From: Clostridia bacterium
Lineage (GTDB): Bacteria; Bacillota; Clostridia; Oscillospirales; CAG-272
Length of the DNA: 61,313 bases
Reading direction: 5' to 3'
NCBI GenBank assembly: GCA_017936565.1
Contig: JAGBFG010000004.1
Span: 1-61,313 of the forward strand
Shown: piece by piece, positions 1 through 7,192 of the stretch
How positions within the stretch are numbered: position 1 is the stretch's first letter
Layout: each line of letters begins with the position of its first letter
Notes under the pieces: generated by a model
Told to the model about the DNA's origin: nothing
Databases searched by the model: none
Seen by the model: only the letters and a program-made list of their open reading frames with translations
Translations under genes and position numbers: made by a program

Positions 1-248
1 ACCTTGTCGGTGCTTGCCTTGTCAGGACCCTTGGTGTAGAGAATAGAGGTTCCCATGTTGGACTCCTCAGGGTCGTTGGCAGACAGGCTGACAACAAGCT
101 CAGAGCCCTTGAAATCAACGTTGTCCCAGCTTCCGTTGACACGGTCACCCGTTTGGATGTTTCCGCCGCCGCCATCGCAGGACGCCAAAACGCCGAGTGA
201 GAGAACAAGAGCCAAAAGAAGTGATAAAATACGTACTTTTCTGTTCAT
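1..248 (-). CDS. Solute-binding lipoprotein, N-terminal part only (cut by window edge)
   Basis: N-terminal 82 codons of an extracellular solute-binding lipoprotein of an ABC importer; the rest lies outside the window. The start ATG is at 248 and the translation has a lysine/arginine-rich start, a hydrophobic stretch and a lipobox cysteine, so the protein should be secreted and lipid-anchored. It is a close paralogue of the complete gene at 481-2100: the nucleotide sequence of 1-190 matches 1849-2040 with few differences. It is the downstream member of a tandem pair and has its own SigA promoter. Substrate unknown; large binding proteins of this kind usually serve sugar importers, but no permease is visible here. 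Confidence 0.8.
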   Translation of the reverse strand, partial: MNRKVRILSLLLALVLSLGVLASCDGGGGNIQTGDRVNGSWDNVDFKGSELVVSLSANDPEESNMGTSILYTKGPDKASTDK

Positions 249-256
249 GACACTTA

Positions 257-272
257 CTTTCTATGAAGAAAG
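257..272 (-). promoter_or_regulatory. Hairpin between Shine-Dalgarno and AUG, first lipoprotein gene
   Basis: Reading leftward, AAAGGTGG (273-280) is followed by CTTTCT-TCAT-AGAAAG and then exactly 8 nt before ATG. Unfolded, the Shine-Dalgarno would be 24 nt from the start, too far for normal initiation; folding the 16-nt hairpin restores an 8-nt spacing. The paralogue has the same geometry with different stem bases. Confidence 0.7.
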
Positions 273-356
273 CCACCTTTCTTAAATTTTTTGTGAAAAA
301 CAGACTGTTTCTTTCTCAAAACGCAAGCTTTGAGGGCAAGAAACTATTTGTACCTA

Positions 357-385
357 ATTATATCATTCTTTCCTTTGTTTGTCAA
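357..385 (-). promoter_or_regulatory. SigA promoter of the first lipoprotein gene
   Basis: Reading leftward: TTGACA (380-385), 17-bp spacer, TATAAT (357-362). The transcript would carry about a 100-nt leader before the ATG at 248, including an imperfect long hairpin (arms GTTTCTT...CTCAAA and TTTGAG...AAGAAAC, about 300-340). Confidence 0.85.
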
Positions 386-420
386 GAGGGAAAAGAGATT
401 AGCAAAAAGTATTTTTATGG

Positions 421-455
421 TAAAAAAGCGTGATGCTCCATAAAGAGCATCACGC
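421..455 (-). terminator. Intrinsic terminator after the complete lipoprotein gene
   Basis: Perfect 11-bp inverted repeat GCGTGATGCTC / GAGCATCACGC with a 6-nt loop, followed on the minus strand by a run of six T. It ends the gene at 481-2100 and separates it from its paralogue. Confidence 0.9.
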
Positions 456-480
456 CGACCTCGGTTAAGTTATTTTGCTT

Positions 481-2100
481 TTATTTCAGATTATTAAAGG
501 TTTCTACCAGCTTATCTAACTCCGTCTGCAAGGCGTTGACAGCCTCATCGTATTTTGCGGAGAAGTTGGTGGTGTTATCTCTGGCATCGTGGCGCATATA
601 GGTGTAGACGCTGTATCCGTACTGCTCGTTGTCTATATTCAAGCAGAAGTAGTTTACAATCAAAGACTCAAAGGGAGAGTCAATGCTCTCGTAAACCAAG
701 TCAATCATCAAGCGAACTCCGCTTTCGGATTCCTCTCCCGCTGTGTTGTACTTAACCTTCAAGGAGTTTTCGTAGTACTCATGGAGAACGTCCTTGGAGT
801 CTTCATTGATTGCCTGCATAAAGGCAGAAGCCATCGTGGGAGACTTGGCATTGATTAAAACACAACCGATTTCCGCTGTATCGTGAACCAAGGTGTGGAA
901 GCTCTCTTGATCGGTATCGTATTTGGGGAAGGGAAGAACACCGCGGTTGAAGCTGACCTCGCGCAAAGCCTTAGATTCCATTTCGCCCAAAAGCATGGTA
1001 GAGAAAATAGCACTCGCGTTGACAAACAAATCCGTCGCTTCCTTGTTGCCGTTCAGACCCGAGGTTACACCTGTATTGTATACGCCCTCTGCTCTGTAAA
1101 GCGCCTTGTATGCGGTGGCAACGTCGGAGAGAAGGGACTTGGTGGCGGGGTCTGTTCCCTGTCTGCCTACGATAACGGGCGTTCCCTTGGCTTGCTCAAC
1201 GCTCTCTCCCCCCTCGCCCTTCCATTCCACGATGGAAAGACCGGATGTATAAAGAGAAATACGCTCGGAAACGCGGTTGAGCAAAAGACCGATTCTTTCA
1301 TCGGCTACATCGGTTGTACCCTTGTTGGTGGTATCCATATGGGCTTTTCCCGACAAATAAATCAGGTCATCGTAGGTCCAGTTGTCCGAGTTATAATCAA
1401 TACGGCCTGCCGCCTCGTCATAGCTCTTCCAGTCAAGCTCCTTGGCAAAGGCTTCGTTGAACTGGTCAACGTTGACGAAAAGCACCCAAGCAAAGCGCAC
1501 AAGGTCAATGAAGTAGTCGCCTGCCAAAAGGTATTGCTTATCTGCGTCCAGGGTGACACCCTTCATATAATCCTGATACCAGCCGTCATAGGTGAAATCA
1601 AAGAAGTTTTGTACAGGCGTGCCGTCCTTGTTGGTGCCGAAATCCAAAACGTTCTTTAAGTAGCCCTGAAACATAGCACGTAAAAGCGCGTAGATGTCGT
1701 CGGAATAAACATCGGGGGGCGTGGGGTTGTTCATCTGCTTTTCAATGGCGTCGTAGGCTTCCTTTAAGGCGTCATCGGTTGTCTTGTAGTTTACGGAGAT
1801 GTTCAACATCTCGGCAACTCTGCGGTTGCGCTCGTATGCCTTCTGCTGCACCTTGTCGGTGCTTGCCTTGTCAGGACCCTTGGTGTAGAGAATAGAGGTG
1901 CCCATGTTGGATTCCTCGGGGTTGTTTGCAGACAGGCTGACAACAAGCTCAGAGCCCTTGAAATCAACGTCATCCCAGCTTCCGTTGACACGGTCACCCG
2001 TCTGGATGTTTCCGCCGCCGTCACCGCTGCAGGACGCTAAAGCGCCGAGCGAAAGAACAAGCGCCAAAAAGAGCGATAAAATGCGTGCTTTTTTGTTCAT
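481..2100 (-). CDS. ABC transporter solute-binding lipoprotein
   Basis: 539-residue extracellular binding protein. MNKKARILSL begins a type II signal peptide with lipobox LASC, Cys24 being the lipidated residue, so the mature protein is tethered to the outer membrane face. The length fits the large clostridial solute-binding proteins of carbohydrate importers; substrate cannot be read and no permease or ATPase gene adjoins it. The start at 2100 was chosen because in-frame ATGs further upstream lie in the -10 box or before the expected transcript start. A paralogue follows at 1-248, so the locus is a tandem duplication in which each copy kept its own promoter and hairpin-spaced ribosome binding site. 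Confidence 0.85.
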   Translation of the reverse strand: MNKKARILSLFLALVLSLGALASCSGDGGGNIQTGDRVNGSWDDVDFKGSELVVSLSANNPEESNMGTSILYTKGPDKASTDKVQQKAYERNRRVAEMLNISVNYKTTDDALKEAYDAIEKQMNNPTPPDVYSDDIYALLRAMFQGYLKNVLDFGTNKDGTPVQNFFDFTYDGWYQDYMKGVTLDADKQYLLAGDYFIDLVRFAWVLFVNVDQFNEAFAKELDWKSYDEAAGRIDYNSDNWTYDDLIYLSGKAHMDTTNKGTTDVADERIGLLLNRVSERISLYTSGLSIVEWKGEGGESVEQAKGTPVIVGRQGTDPATKSLLSDVATAYKALYRAEGVYNTGVTSGLNGNKEATDLFVNASAIFSTMLLGEMESKALREVSFNRGVLPFPKYDTDQESFHTLVHDTAEIGCVLINAKSPTMASAFMQAINEDSKDVLHEYYENSLKVKYNTAGEESESGVRLMIDLVYESIDSPFESLIVNYFCLNIDNEQYGYSVYTYMRHDARDNTTNFSAKYDEAVNALQTELDKLVETFNNLK

Positions 2101-2108
2101 AACACTTA

Positions 2109-2124
2109 TTTTCCGTGAGGAAAA
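2109..2124 (-). promoter_or_regulatory. Hairpin between Shine-Dalgarno and AUG, second lipoprotein gene
   Basis: Reading leftward, AAAGGAGA (from 2125) is followed by TTTTCC-TCAC-GGAAAA, then 8 nt, then ATG (2098-2100). Compared with the paralogue at 257-272, the stem bases differ on both sides so that pairing is preserved, while loop position and distances are the same. Confidence 0.7.
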
Positions 2125-2157
2125 TCTCCTTTCCTTTGTTTTCAAAACTTCAACCAT

Positions 2158-2186
2158 ATTATACATCTATATTTGACATTTGTCAA
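2158..2186 (-). promoter_or_regulatory. SigA promoter of the complete lipoprotein gene, with palindromic -35 region
   Basis: TTGACA (2181-2186), 17-bp spacer, TATAAT (2158-2163), leftward. The -35 box forms one half of the palindrome TTGACAAATGTCAA (2173-2186), which could be an operator; that part is inference. Confidence 0.85.
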
Positions 2187-2206
2187 GAGGAAATGATGTT
2201 GTACTT

Positions 2207-2252
2207 ATAAAAATAGAGCAAGAGGCAGGTAAAACCTATGCTCTTGCTCTGC
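2207..2252 (-). terminator. Terminator after the CarD-like gene
   Basis: Inverted repeat AGCAAGAG (2217-2224) / CTCTTGCT (2241-2248) with an inner AGGT/ACCT pair; on the minus strand the stem is followed by CTATTTTTAT. Confidence 0.75.
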
Positions 2253-2258
2253 TATTTC

Positions 2259-2753
2259 TTAACGGGAAAGGCACATAGCCTCAAAAACGCGCGCTTCCGC
2301 TTCTTTCATCGTCTCTGAAAAAACAACGGAAAGCTCGGTAAATAAATGGCGCTTCGCCGTTTCGCAGAAATTTCTTTCCGCGTCTGCCACGCGAGGGGCG
2401 CTTTCTTGCCTGGTCAAAAACGTCTTTATCACTCGCACCCAAGCCTCGGGCGTATATGCTTTCATGGCAAGGGCATATTCCTCCCGCAAAAGCTTTGAAG
2501 AGGGGGCAGACAAAAGCGACAGCTCGTGGGCGCTTGCCAAAAAGGCGTCTGCCTCTTGCTTGGTCATTAAATGACGGGAAAAAACCTTGTCATTGGTAAC
2601 GGGATTGAAAATCGTTTGGCGAGGCTCATTCAGCGTATGCATCACATAGTAGAGAACACCCTCGGGCGCTCCCTCAAAAGGCTCTTTTTCAATAGCGTCA
2701 ATTTCGCAAACGCCCGCCGAGCCGTAAAAAATAATATCGTGAATTTGGTACAT
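2259..2753 (-). CDS. CarD/CdnL-family transcription regulator
   Basis: 164 residues. The N-terminus (HDIIFYGSAGVCEIDAI) matches the RNA-polymerase-interacting Tudor-like domain of CarD/CdnL/TRCF proteins, which bind the beta subunit and stabilise open promoter complexes; the helical C-terminal half (about residues 60-160) fits the DNA-binding domain. Length is typical for the family. The start is set by AGGAGG five nucleotides before ATG. It is a single gene, divergent from the ABC exporter pair at 3050. Target promoters cannot be inferred from the sequence. Confidence 0.82.
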   Translation of the reverse strand: MYQIHDIIFYGSAGVCEIDAIEKEPFEGAPEGVLYYVMHTLNEPRQTIFNPVTNDKVFSRHLMTKQEADAFLASAHELSLLSAPSSKLLREEYALAMKAYTPEAWVRVIKTFLTRQESAPRVADAERNFCETAKRHLFTELSVVFSETMKEAEARVFEAMCLSR

Positions 2754-2973
2754 AGTCCCTCCTATGCCGTCCTTGCTGAACGCAGAAACGCATAACGTAT
2801 CAATAGTCTGTATTTGTACTTATATTTTACCATATTTTGTCTAAAATTGGCATAGGCAAAATGAACAAACTTTTCGGCTTATATTGTGCATTTTTTATAA
2901 AAAAATGTTCGACATTTGTCTTGGCTATTTGTCTTGCTTTTTGGGGGAAATTATTCTTTTCCCGAATATTTGA

Positions 2974-3002
2974 TTGACAAGAAAAGAGAGATATGATAGA
3001 AT
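2974..3002 (+). promoter_or_regulatory. SigA promoter of the ABC exporter operon
   Basis: TTGACA (2974-2979), 17-bp spacer, TAGAAT (2997-3002), about 48 nt upstream of the ATG at 3050. Confidence 0.85.
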
Positions 3003-3049
3003 AAATATGTTGTTATATGATAACAGTTTCTGACGGAAAGAGGAAGGAT

Positions 3050-3757
3050 ATGCTGAAAATTCAAAACCTGACAAAGCGCTACGGCGATAAGGTGGCAGTA
3101 GAGGGGCTCTCCTTGGAAATCGGCAAGGGGGAGATTTATGCCTTTATCGGTCACAACGGCGCCGGTAAAACAACGGCTATCAAGGCTTGCTGCGGCATTT
3201 TGCCCTTTGAAGAGGGAGAAATTCTCATCGATGGGCATTCCATTCAGGAAGAGCCCTTGGTGTGCAAGAAAAGCCTTGCGTATATACCCGACAATCCCGA
3301 CCTGTATGAATTTATGTCGGGGGTTGCCTATTTGAATTTTATAGCGGATATTTTTGGGGTTTCCGCTTCCCTGCGGGAAGAAAAAATCAAAGCCCTTTCG
3401 GAAAAATTCGGGCTTACCGCGGACTTGGCGCAGCCCATTTCCGCCTATTCTCACGGTATGAAGCAAAAATTGGCTATCATCGCCGCCTTTTTGCACGAGC
3501 CGAAGCTGATTATTATGGACGAGCCCTTTGTAGGACTTGATCCTAAGGCGTCCCACACGATGAAGGAAATGATGCGCGAATTTACCCAAAAGGGCGGCGC
3601 TATCTTTTTCTCCACGCACGTGTTAGAGGTGGCGGAAAGGCTTTGTGACAGGGTAGCTATTATTAAAAAGGGCAAGCTTTTGGTGTCGGGCACCATGGAA
3701 GAGGTAAAGGGAAATACATCCTTGGAAGAGGTTTTCTTGGAGCTTGCGGAGAATTGA
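3050..3757 (+). CDS. ABC transporter ATP-binding protein
   Basis: 235-residue nucleotide-binding subunit. Walker A GHNGAGKTT (34-42), a divergent signature YSHGMKQKL (133-141), Walker B LIIMDEP (153-159) and switch His190 are all present, so it should hydrolyse ATP. The start at 3050 has AGGAAGG immediately upstream; an in-frame ATG at 3017 is too close to the promoter to be likely. It overlaps no gene but ends 10 nt before the start of a large polytopic membrane protein, with which it forms an export-type ABC pair. The CcmA/YxlF-like architecture (one short ATPase plus a separate permease) fits drug, peptide or lipid export; the substrate is unknown. Confidence 0.9.
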   Translation: MLKIQNLTKRYGDKVAVEGLSLEIGKGEIYAFIGHNGAGKTTAIKACCGILPFEEGEILIDGHSIQEEPLVCKKSLAYIPDNPDLYEFMSGVAYLNFIADIFGVSASLREEKIKALSEKFGLTADLAQPISAYSHGMKQKLAIIAAFLHEPKLIIMDEPFVGLDPKASHTMKEMMREFTQKGGAIFFSTHVLEVAERLCDRVAIIKKGKLLVSGTMEEVKGNTSLEEVFLELAEN

Positions 3758-3767
3758 GGGCGGCTGT

Positions 3768-5420
3768 ATGTTGAAAACATTGATAAAAGCCCGTCTTTCT
3801 GCCTTTTGGGCGGGGCTTGGCTTTGATAAGAAAACGGGAAAAAAGAGAAGTGTTGGCAAGCTGGTTTTGTTCGGGTTTCTCTACGTTTATTTGATTGCGG
3901 TCTTTTTAGGGTTGTTCCTTGGCGCATTCTTTTTGTTGGGCACGCTGACCCTGCAAACGGAAATGGCGTGGCTGTATTTTGCTGCGGCGGGGCTTTTAGC
4001 AGTCCTGCTTGCCGTTGTCGGCACCGTCTTTGGAACGGTGACACAGCTTTACGAGGCAAAGGACAATGACCTGCTTTTGTCTATGCCCATTCCCCCCAAG
4101 TACATTTTGCTTTCGCGGCTTTTGACCTTGCTCTTGGGCAATGTGGCGTTTGAGGCGGTTGTGCTTTTGCCTGCTTTTGTGATGTATTTTGTTGTGGGGC
4201 TGCCTTTTGGAGCCATTTCCCCGTGGGGAATCCTCTCCTTGCTTGCGGGAATGCTGGTGCTTCCCTTTGTGAGCCTCACCTTTTCCTGTCTTTTCGGATG
4301 GCTTGTGGCGCAGCTTTTGCGCCGTGTCCGCCGTAAATCTTTGGTGCAAACGGTGTTTTCCTTAGCGCTTTTAGGTCTTTATTTTTACTTTTACGGAAAA
4401 ATGATGACGGGCGCTGACTCCTTGGAGAATATCAGTCTTATTCTTCACCCCTTGGCAAACGCCGTCAAGACTTATTTTTATCCCTTTTATCTGTTTGGTC
4501 TCGGTTGCGCGGGAAATGTAGGGGCAGGGCTTCTTTCCTTGCTTTTCGCCGCTATACCCGCCTTTTTGGTCTTTTGGATTCTGGCAAAGAGCTTTATTAA
4601 CATTGCCACGGCGAAAACGGCGCTGAAAAAGACAGCGTACCGCGAAAAAACAATGAAGCGCTCCTCTCCCCGACGGGCGCTTGTGAAAAACAATCTTTCC
4701 CACCTGTTTCACAGCAGCGGCTATCTTCTCAATAGCGCCATAGGGCTCTTTATGCTGCTGGTGGGCGCGGTGGCGCTGCTTGTCGGTAAGGACGCCTTCC
4801 TTTCATCCTTTTTGAGTATGGACGGTATGGAAGGCGCAGAAGAGATAACCGCTTTTTTAACGGCGGACGCCTTGGCGGCACTGCTGACGGCAATGGTTTG
4901 CTTTTTGGCTTCTATGGTGATGATTACCGCTCCTTCTATTTCTATTGAGGCAAAAACCATCTGGATTTTGCGCTCCTCTCCCTTAACGGGAAGAGATGTC
5001 TTGCTTTCCAAGGTGTACGCCTCGGAGCTTTTATCGGTGCCTGTGCTTTTGATTGTCTCGGTGGCGGTCATCGTTGTGGCGGCGCCTGTGTGGTACGTCG
5101 CTTTGGGGGTGCTTTTGCTTCCGCAGCTTTTTGCGCTGTTCGGCGCCTTGTTCGGTATGATTGTGGGAGTTGCCTTCCCTCGCTTTAACTGGAACAATGA
5201 AACGGAAGCGGTCAAGCAGGGTATGGCAGTCTTTCTCGCTATGTTCGGGATGATGGGCATTTCCGTCGCGGCTATTGGCATCGGCTTTATTCTTTCTATA
5301 CTTTTGGGGGCGGGGGCTGCGCTTTTGCTTTTGTCCTTGCTCTTCTTGGGGCTTTCCCTTTTGCTCCTTTGGATCATGCTTTCCGTGTCGGCGCGGAAAT
5401 TTGAAAAAATACAAGTTTGA
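3768..5420 (+). CDS. ABC transporter permease, polytopic membrane protein
   Basis: 550 residues with a cytoplasmic basic N-terminus (LGFDKKTGKKRS) followed by many hydrophobic helices; clusters near residues 28-80, 100-200 and 310-540 suggest about 12 membrane spans. It resembles the large permeases that pair with a single short ATPase in Bacillota. Start ATG at 3768 has GAGGG 8 nt upstream. It belongs to the operon with the ATPase just before it; the dCMP deaminase follows 16 nt later. Substrate not determinable. Confidence 0.82.
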   Translation: MLKTLIKARLSAFWAGLGFDKKTGKKRSVGKLVLFGFLYVYLIAVFLGLFLGAFFLLGTLTLQTEMAWLYFAAAGLLAVLLAVVGTVFGTVTQLYEAKDNDLLLSMPIPPKYILLSRLLTLLLGNVAFEAVVLLPAFVMYFVVGLPFGAISPWGILSLLAGMLVLPFVSLTFSCLFGWLVAQLLRRVRRKSLVQTVFSLALLGLYFYFYGKMMTGADSLENISLILHPLANAVKTYFYPFYLFGLGCAGNVGAGLLSLLFAAIPAFLVFWILAKSFINIATAKTALKKTAYREKTMKRSSPRRALVKNNLSHLFHSSGYLLNSAIGLFMLLVGAVALLVGKDAFLSSFLSMDGMEGAEEITAFLTADALAALLTAMVCFLASMVMITAPSISIEAKTIWILRSSPLTGRDVLLSKVYASELLSVPVLLIVSVAVIVVAAPVWYVALGVLLLPQLFALFGALFGMIVGVAFPRFNWNNETEAVKQGMAVFLAMFGMMGISVAAIGIGFILSILLGAGAALLLLSLLFLGLSLLLLWIMLSVSARKFEKIQV

Positions 5421-5436
5421 TAGAGAGGGTTTGACA

Positions 5437-5928
5437 ATGAAAAGAAACGAATACATTTCCTGGGATGAATATTTTATGGGTGTGGCTCTTTTAGCCGCCC
5501 AAAGAAGTAAGGACCCCAGCACTCAGGTGGGTGCTTGCATTGTAGACGAGTTTGACCGCATTCTTTCAACGGGCTATAACGGCTTCCCCTACGGCTGCTC
5601 GGATGACGAATTTCCTTGGGCAAGAGAGGGAAAGGACACCGAAACCAAATATCCCTTCGTGGTTCACGCGGAGCTGAACGCCATTCTGAACAACCGCGGC
5701 AAAAATTTGGCAGGCGCAAGAATTTACGTGGCGCTTTTCCCCTGCAACGAATGCGCCAAGGCGATTATTCAGTCGGGCATTAAAGAGGTCGTGTACCTTT
5801 CGGACAAATACGGCGAAACCCCGATGACGCAGGCTTCTAAAAGAATGCTTAAAAGCGCAGGTGTCGCTCTTCGTCAGTTAAAAACGGACCGTAAGGAGAT
5901 TACCCTGTCCTTCGAGGTGGATAAATAA
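5437..5928 (+). CDS. dCMP deaminase
   Basis: 163-residue zinc-dependent cytidine/deoxycytidylate deaminase. The zinc-site motifs are intact: HAE (His77, Glu79) and PCNEC (Cys103, Cys106). The family converts dCMP to dUMP, feeding thymidylate synthesis, and acts in the cytosol; the N-terminal SWDEYFMGVALLAAQRSKDP and the TGYNG segment are typical of ComEB-type dCMP deaminases. ATG at 5437 was selected because family homology starts there. It sits 16 nt after the ABC permease and is probably co-transcribed. Confidence 0.9.
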   Translation: MKRNEYISWDEYFMGVALLAAQRSKDPSTQVGACIVDEFDRILSTGYNGFPYGCSDDEFPWAREGKDTETKYPFVVHAELNAILNNRGKNLAGARIYVALFPCNECAKAIIQSGIKEVVYLSDKYGETPMTQASKRMLKSAGVALRQLKTDRKEITLSFEVDK

Positions 5929-6098
5929 GATACCCCAAAAAGCCTTCCTGAAAGCAAACGTTTTTTGTTCACAAAAAATTTAAAATTAAAATTTTTATTT
6001 TGAGGAGAAGGAAAAGCGAGAAAAAACGAGGAAAACGGAGCTTTTAAGAGGTATCGCATATAAAAATTAAAAAAAACAAAAAAAGTTAAAAAAACCAC

Positions 6099-6127
6099 TT
6101 GACAAAGGAAAAAGCAAGTGATATAAT
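6099..6127 (+). promoter_or_regulatory. SigA promoter of rplM-rpsI
   Basis: TTGACA (6099-6104), 17-bp spacer, TATAAT (6122-6127). The stretch 5929-6098 is very A-rich with no gene visible. The leader of about 43 nt is short and I do not see a convincing L13 autoregulatory fold. Confidence 0.92.
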
Positions 6128-6176
6128 CTTCCTCGCATGAAAGTTTGTTAGAAAAATTTGAATGGAGGAAAAAGAA

Positions 6177-6602
6177 ATGTCCACTTTTATGGCAAAGCAG
6201 GAAACCATTTCTCGTAAATGGTATGTTATTGACGCAGCAGGAAAAACTCTTGGCGAAACTGCTGTAAAAGCCGCCACCATTTTGCGCGGCAAGCACAGAC
6301 CTGAATTCACCCCTCACGTTGACTGCGGCGAGTATGTTATCATCATCAATGCGGCAAAAGCGGTGTTGACAGGCAAAAAACTTGATCAGAAGATCTACTA
6401 CCATCATTCCGGTTATATTGGGGGCTTGAAAAAGGTCACTTATCGCAAATTGATGAGCGAGCGCCCCGAATTTGCTGTTGAATTGGCAGTAAAGGGAATG
6501 CTTCCTCACAATTCTCTTGGCGCAAAGGCCTTCACTCGCTTGAAGGTATATGCCGGCGACACCCACAAGCAGCAGGCACAGCAACCTGTTGCCATCGATT
6601 GA
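6177..6602 (+). CDS. rplM: 50S ribosomal protein L13
   Basis: 141-residue L13, a structural protein of the large ribosomal subunit. Family hallmarks are visible: [13 protein letters not shown] near the N-terminus, [22 protein letters not shown], and the conserved KMLPHN-like segment ([10 protein letters not shown]). The start at 6177 is set by GGAGG 8 nt upstream. It is first in the rplM-rpsI operon, behind a consensus promoter. Confidence 0.97.
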   Translation: MSTFMAKQETISRKWYVIDAAGKTLGETAVKAATILRGKHRPEFTPHVDCGEYVIIINAAKAVLTGKKLDQKIYYHHSGYIGGLKKVTYRKLMSERPEFAVELAVKGMLPHNSLGAKAFTRLKVYAGDTHKQQAQQPVAID

Positions 6603-6622
6603 GAAAACGGAGGAAAAGTAGA

Positions 6623-7024
6623 ATGTACGAGAGTGTAAAACCTTATTTCTATGGCACGGGCAGAAGAAAGAAATCTGTTGCGCGTGTTCGTTTGTATCCC
6701 GGTACCGGTTCTGTAACCATCAACGGAAAAAATATTGACGACTATTTTGGCTTGGAAACCTTGAAGCTTATCGTAATGCAACCGTTTGAAGTAACCGAAC
6801 ACGGCGGTAAGTTCGATATCGTTGCCACTGTAAAGGGTGGCGGTCTTTCCGGTCAGGCAGGCGCCATTCGTCACGGCATTTCCCGCGCTCTTTTGACCGC
6901 AGATGCTGAAACCAAACCCCTTTTGAAGAAGGCAGGCTTCTTGACTCGTGACCCTCGTATGAAGGAAAGAAAGAAGTACGGCTTGAAGGCAGCCCGTCGC
7001 GCACCTCAGTTCAGCAAGCGCTGA
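6623..7024 (+). CDS. rpsI: 30S ribosomal protein S9
   Basis: 133-residue S9. It has the [14 protein letters not shown] start, the [19 protein letters not shown] central motif and the invariant C-terminal tail ending FSKR, which reaches the decoding centre tRNA. CGGAGG precedes the ATG. It lies 20 nt after rplM and is closed by a terminator. Confidence 0.97.
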   Translation: MYESVKPYFYGTGRRKKSVARVRLYPGTGSVTINGKNIDDYFGLETLKLIVMQPFEVTEHGGKFDIVATVKGGGLSGQAGAIRHGISRALLTADAETKPLLKKAGFLTRDPRMKERKKYGLKAARRAPQFSKR

Positions 7025-7106
7025 TTGCGTTTGCGCTGCTTGGTGGGGCAAATGCCAATACCAAGGGGCAAAAGGCTTTGGTGTATATTTCTTACCATAT
7101 GCGGAA

Positions 7107-7144
7107 AAAGGACCGTTGTGCTATGGCGCAGCGGCCCTTTCTTT
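7107..7144 (+). terminator. Terminator after rpsI
   Basis: Hairpin AAAGGACCGTTGTGC / GCGCAGCGGCCCTTT with a 3-4 nt loop, two G-U pairs and one mismatch, followed by CTTTATT. Between it and 7193 there is only the ribosome binding site of the helicase; I find no clear promoter for that operon. Confidence 0.8.
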
Positions 7145-7192
7145 ATTCTATCAAGGCTCTATTAAAGATTTTTACAAGCAGGAGGCAGGCAT

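Noticed and set aside
6134-6176. L13 autoregulatory leader RNA before rplM
   Set aside because: Only about 43 nt between promoter and start and no stable fold resembling the known element.
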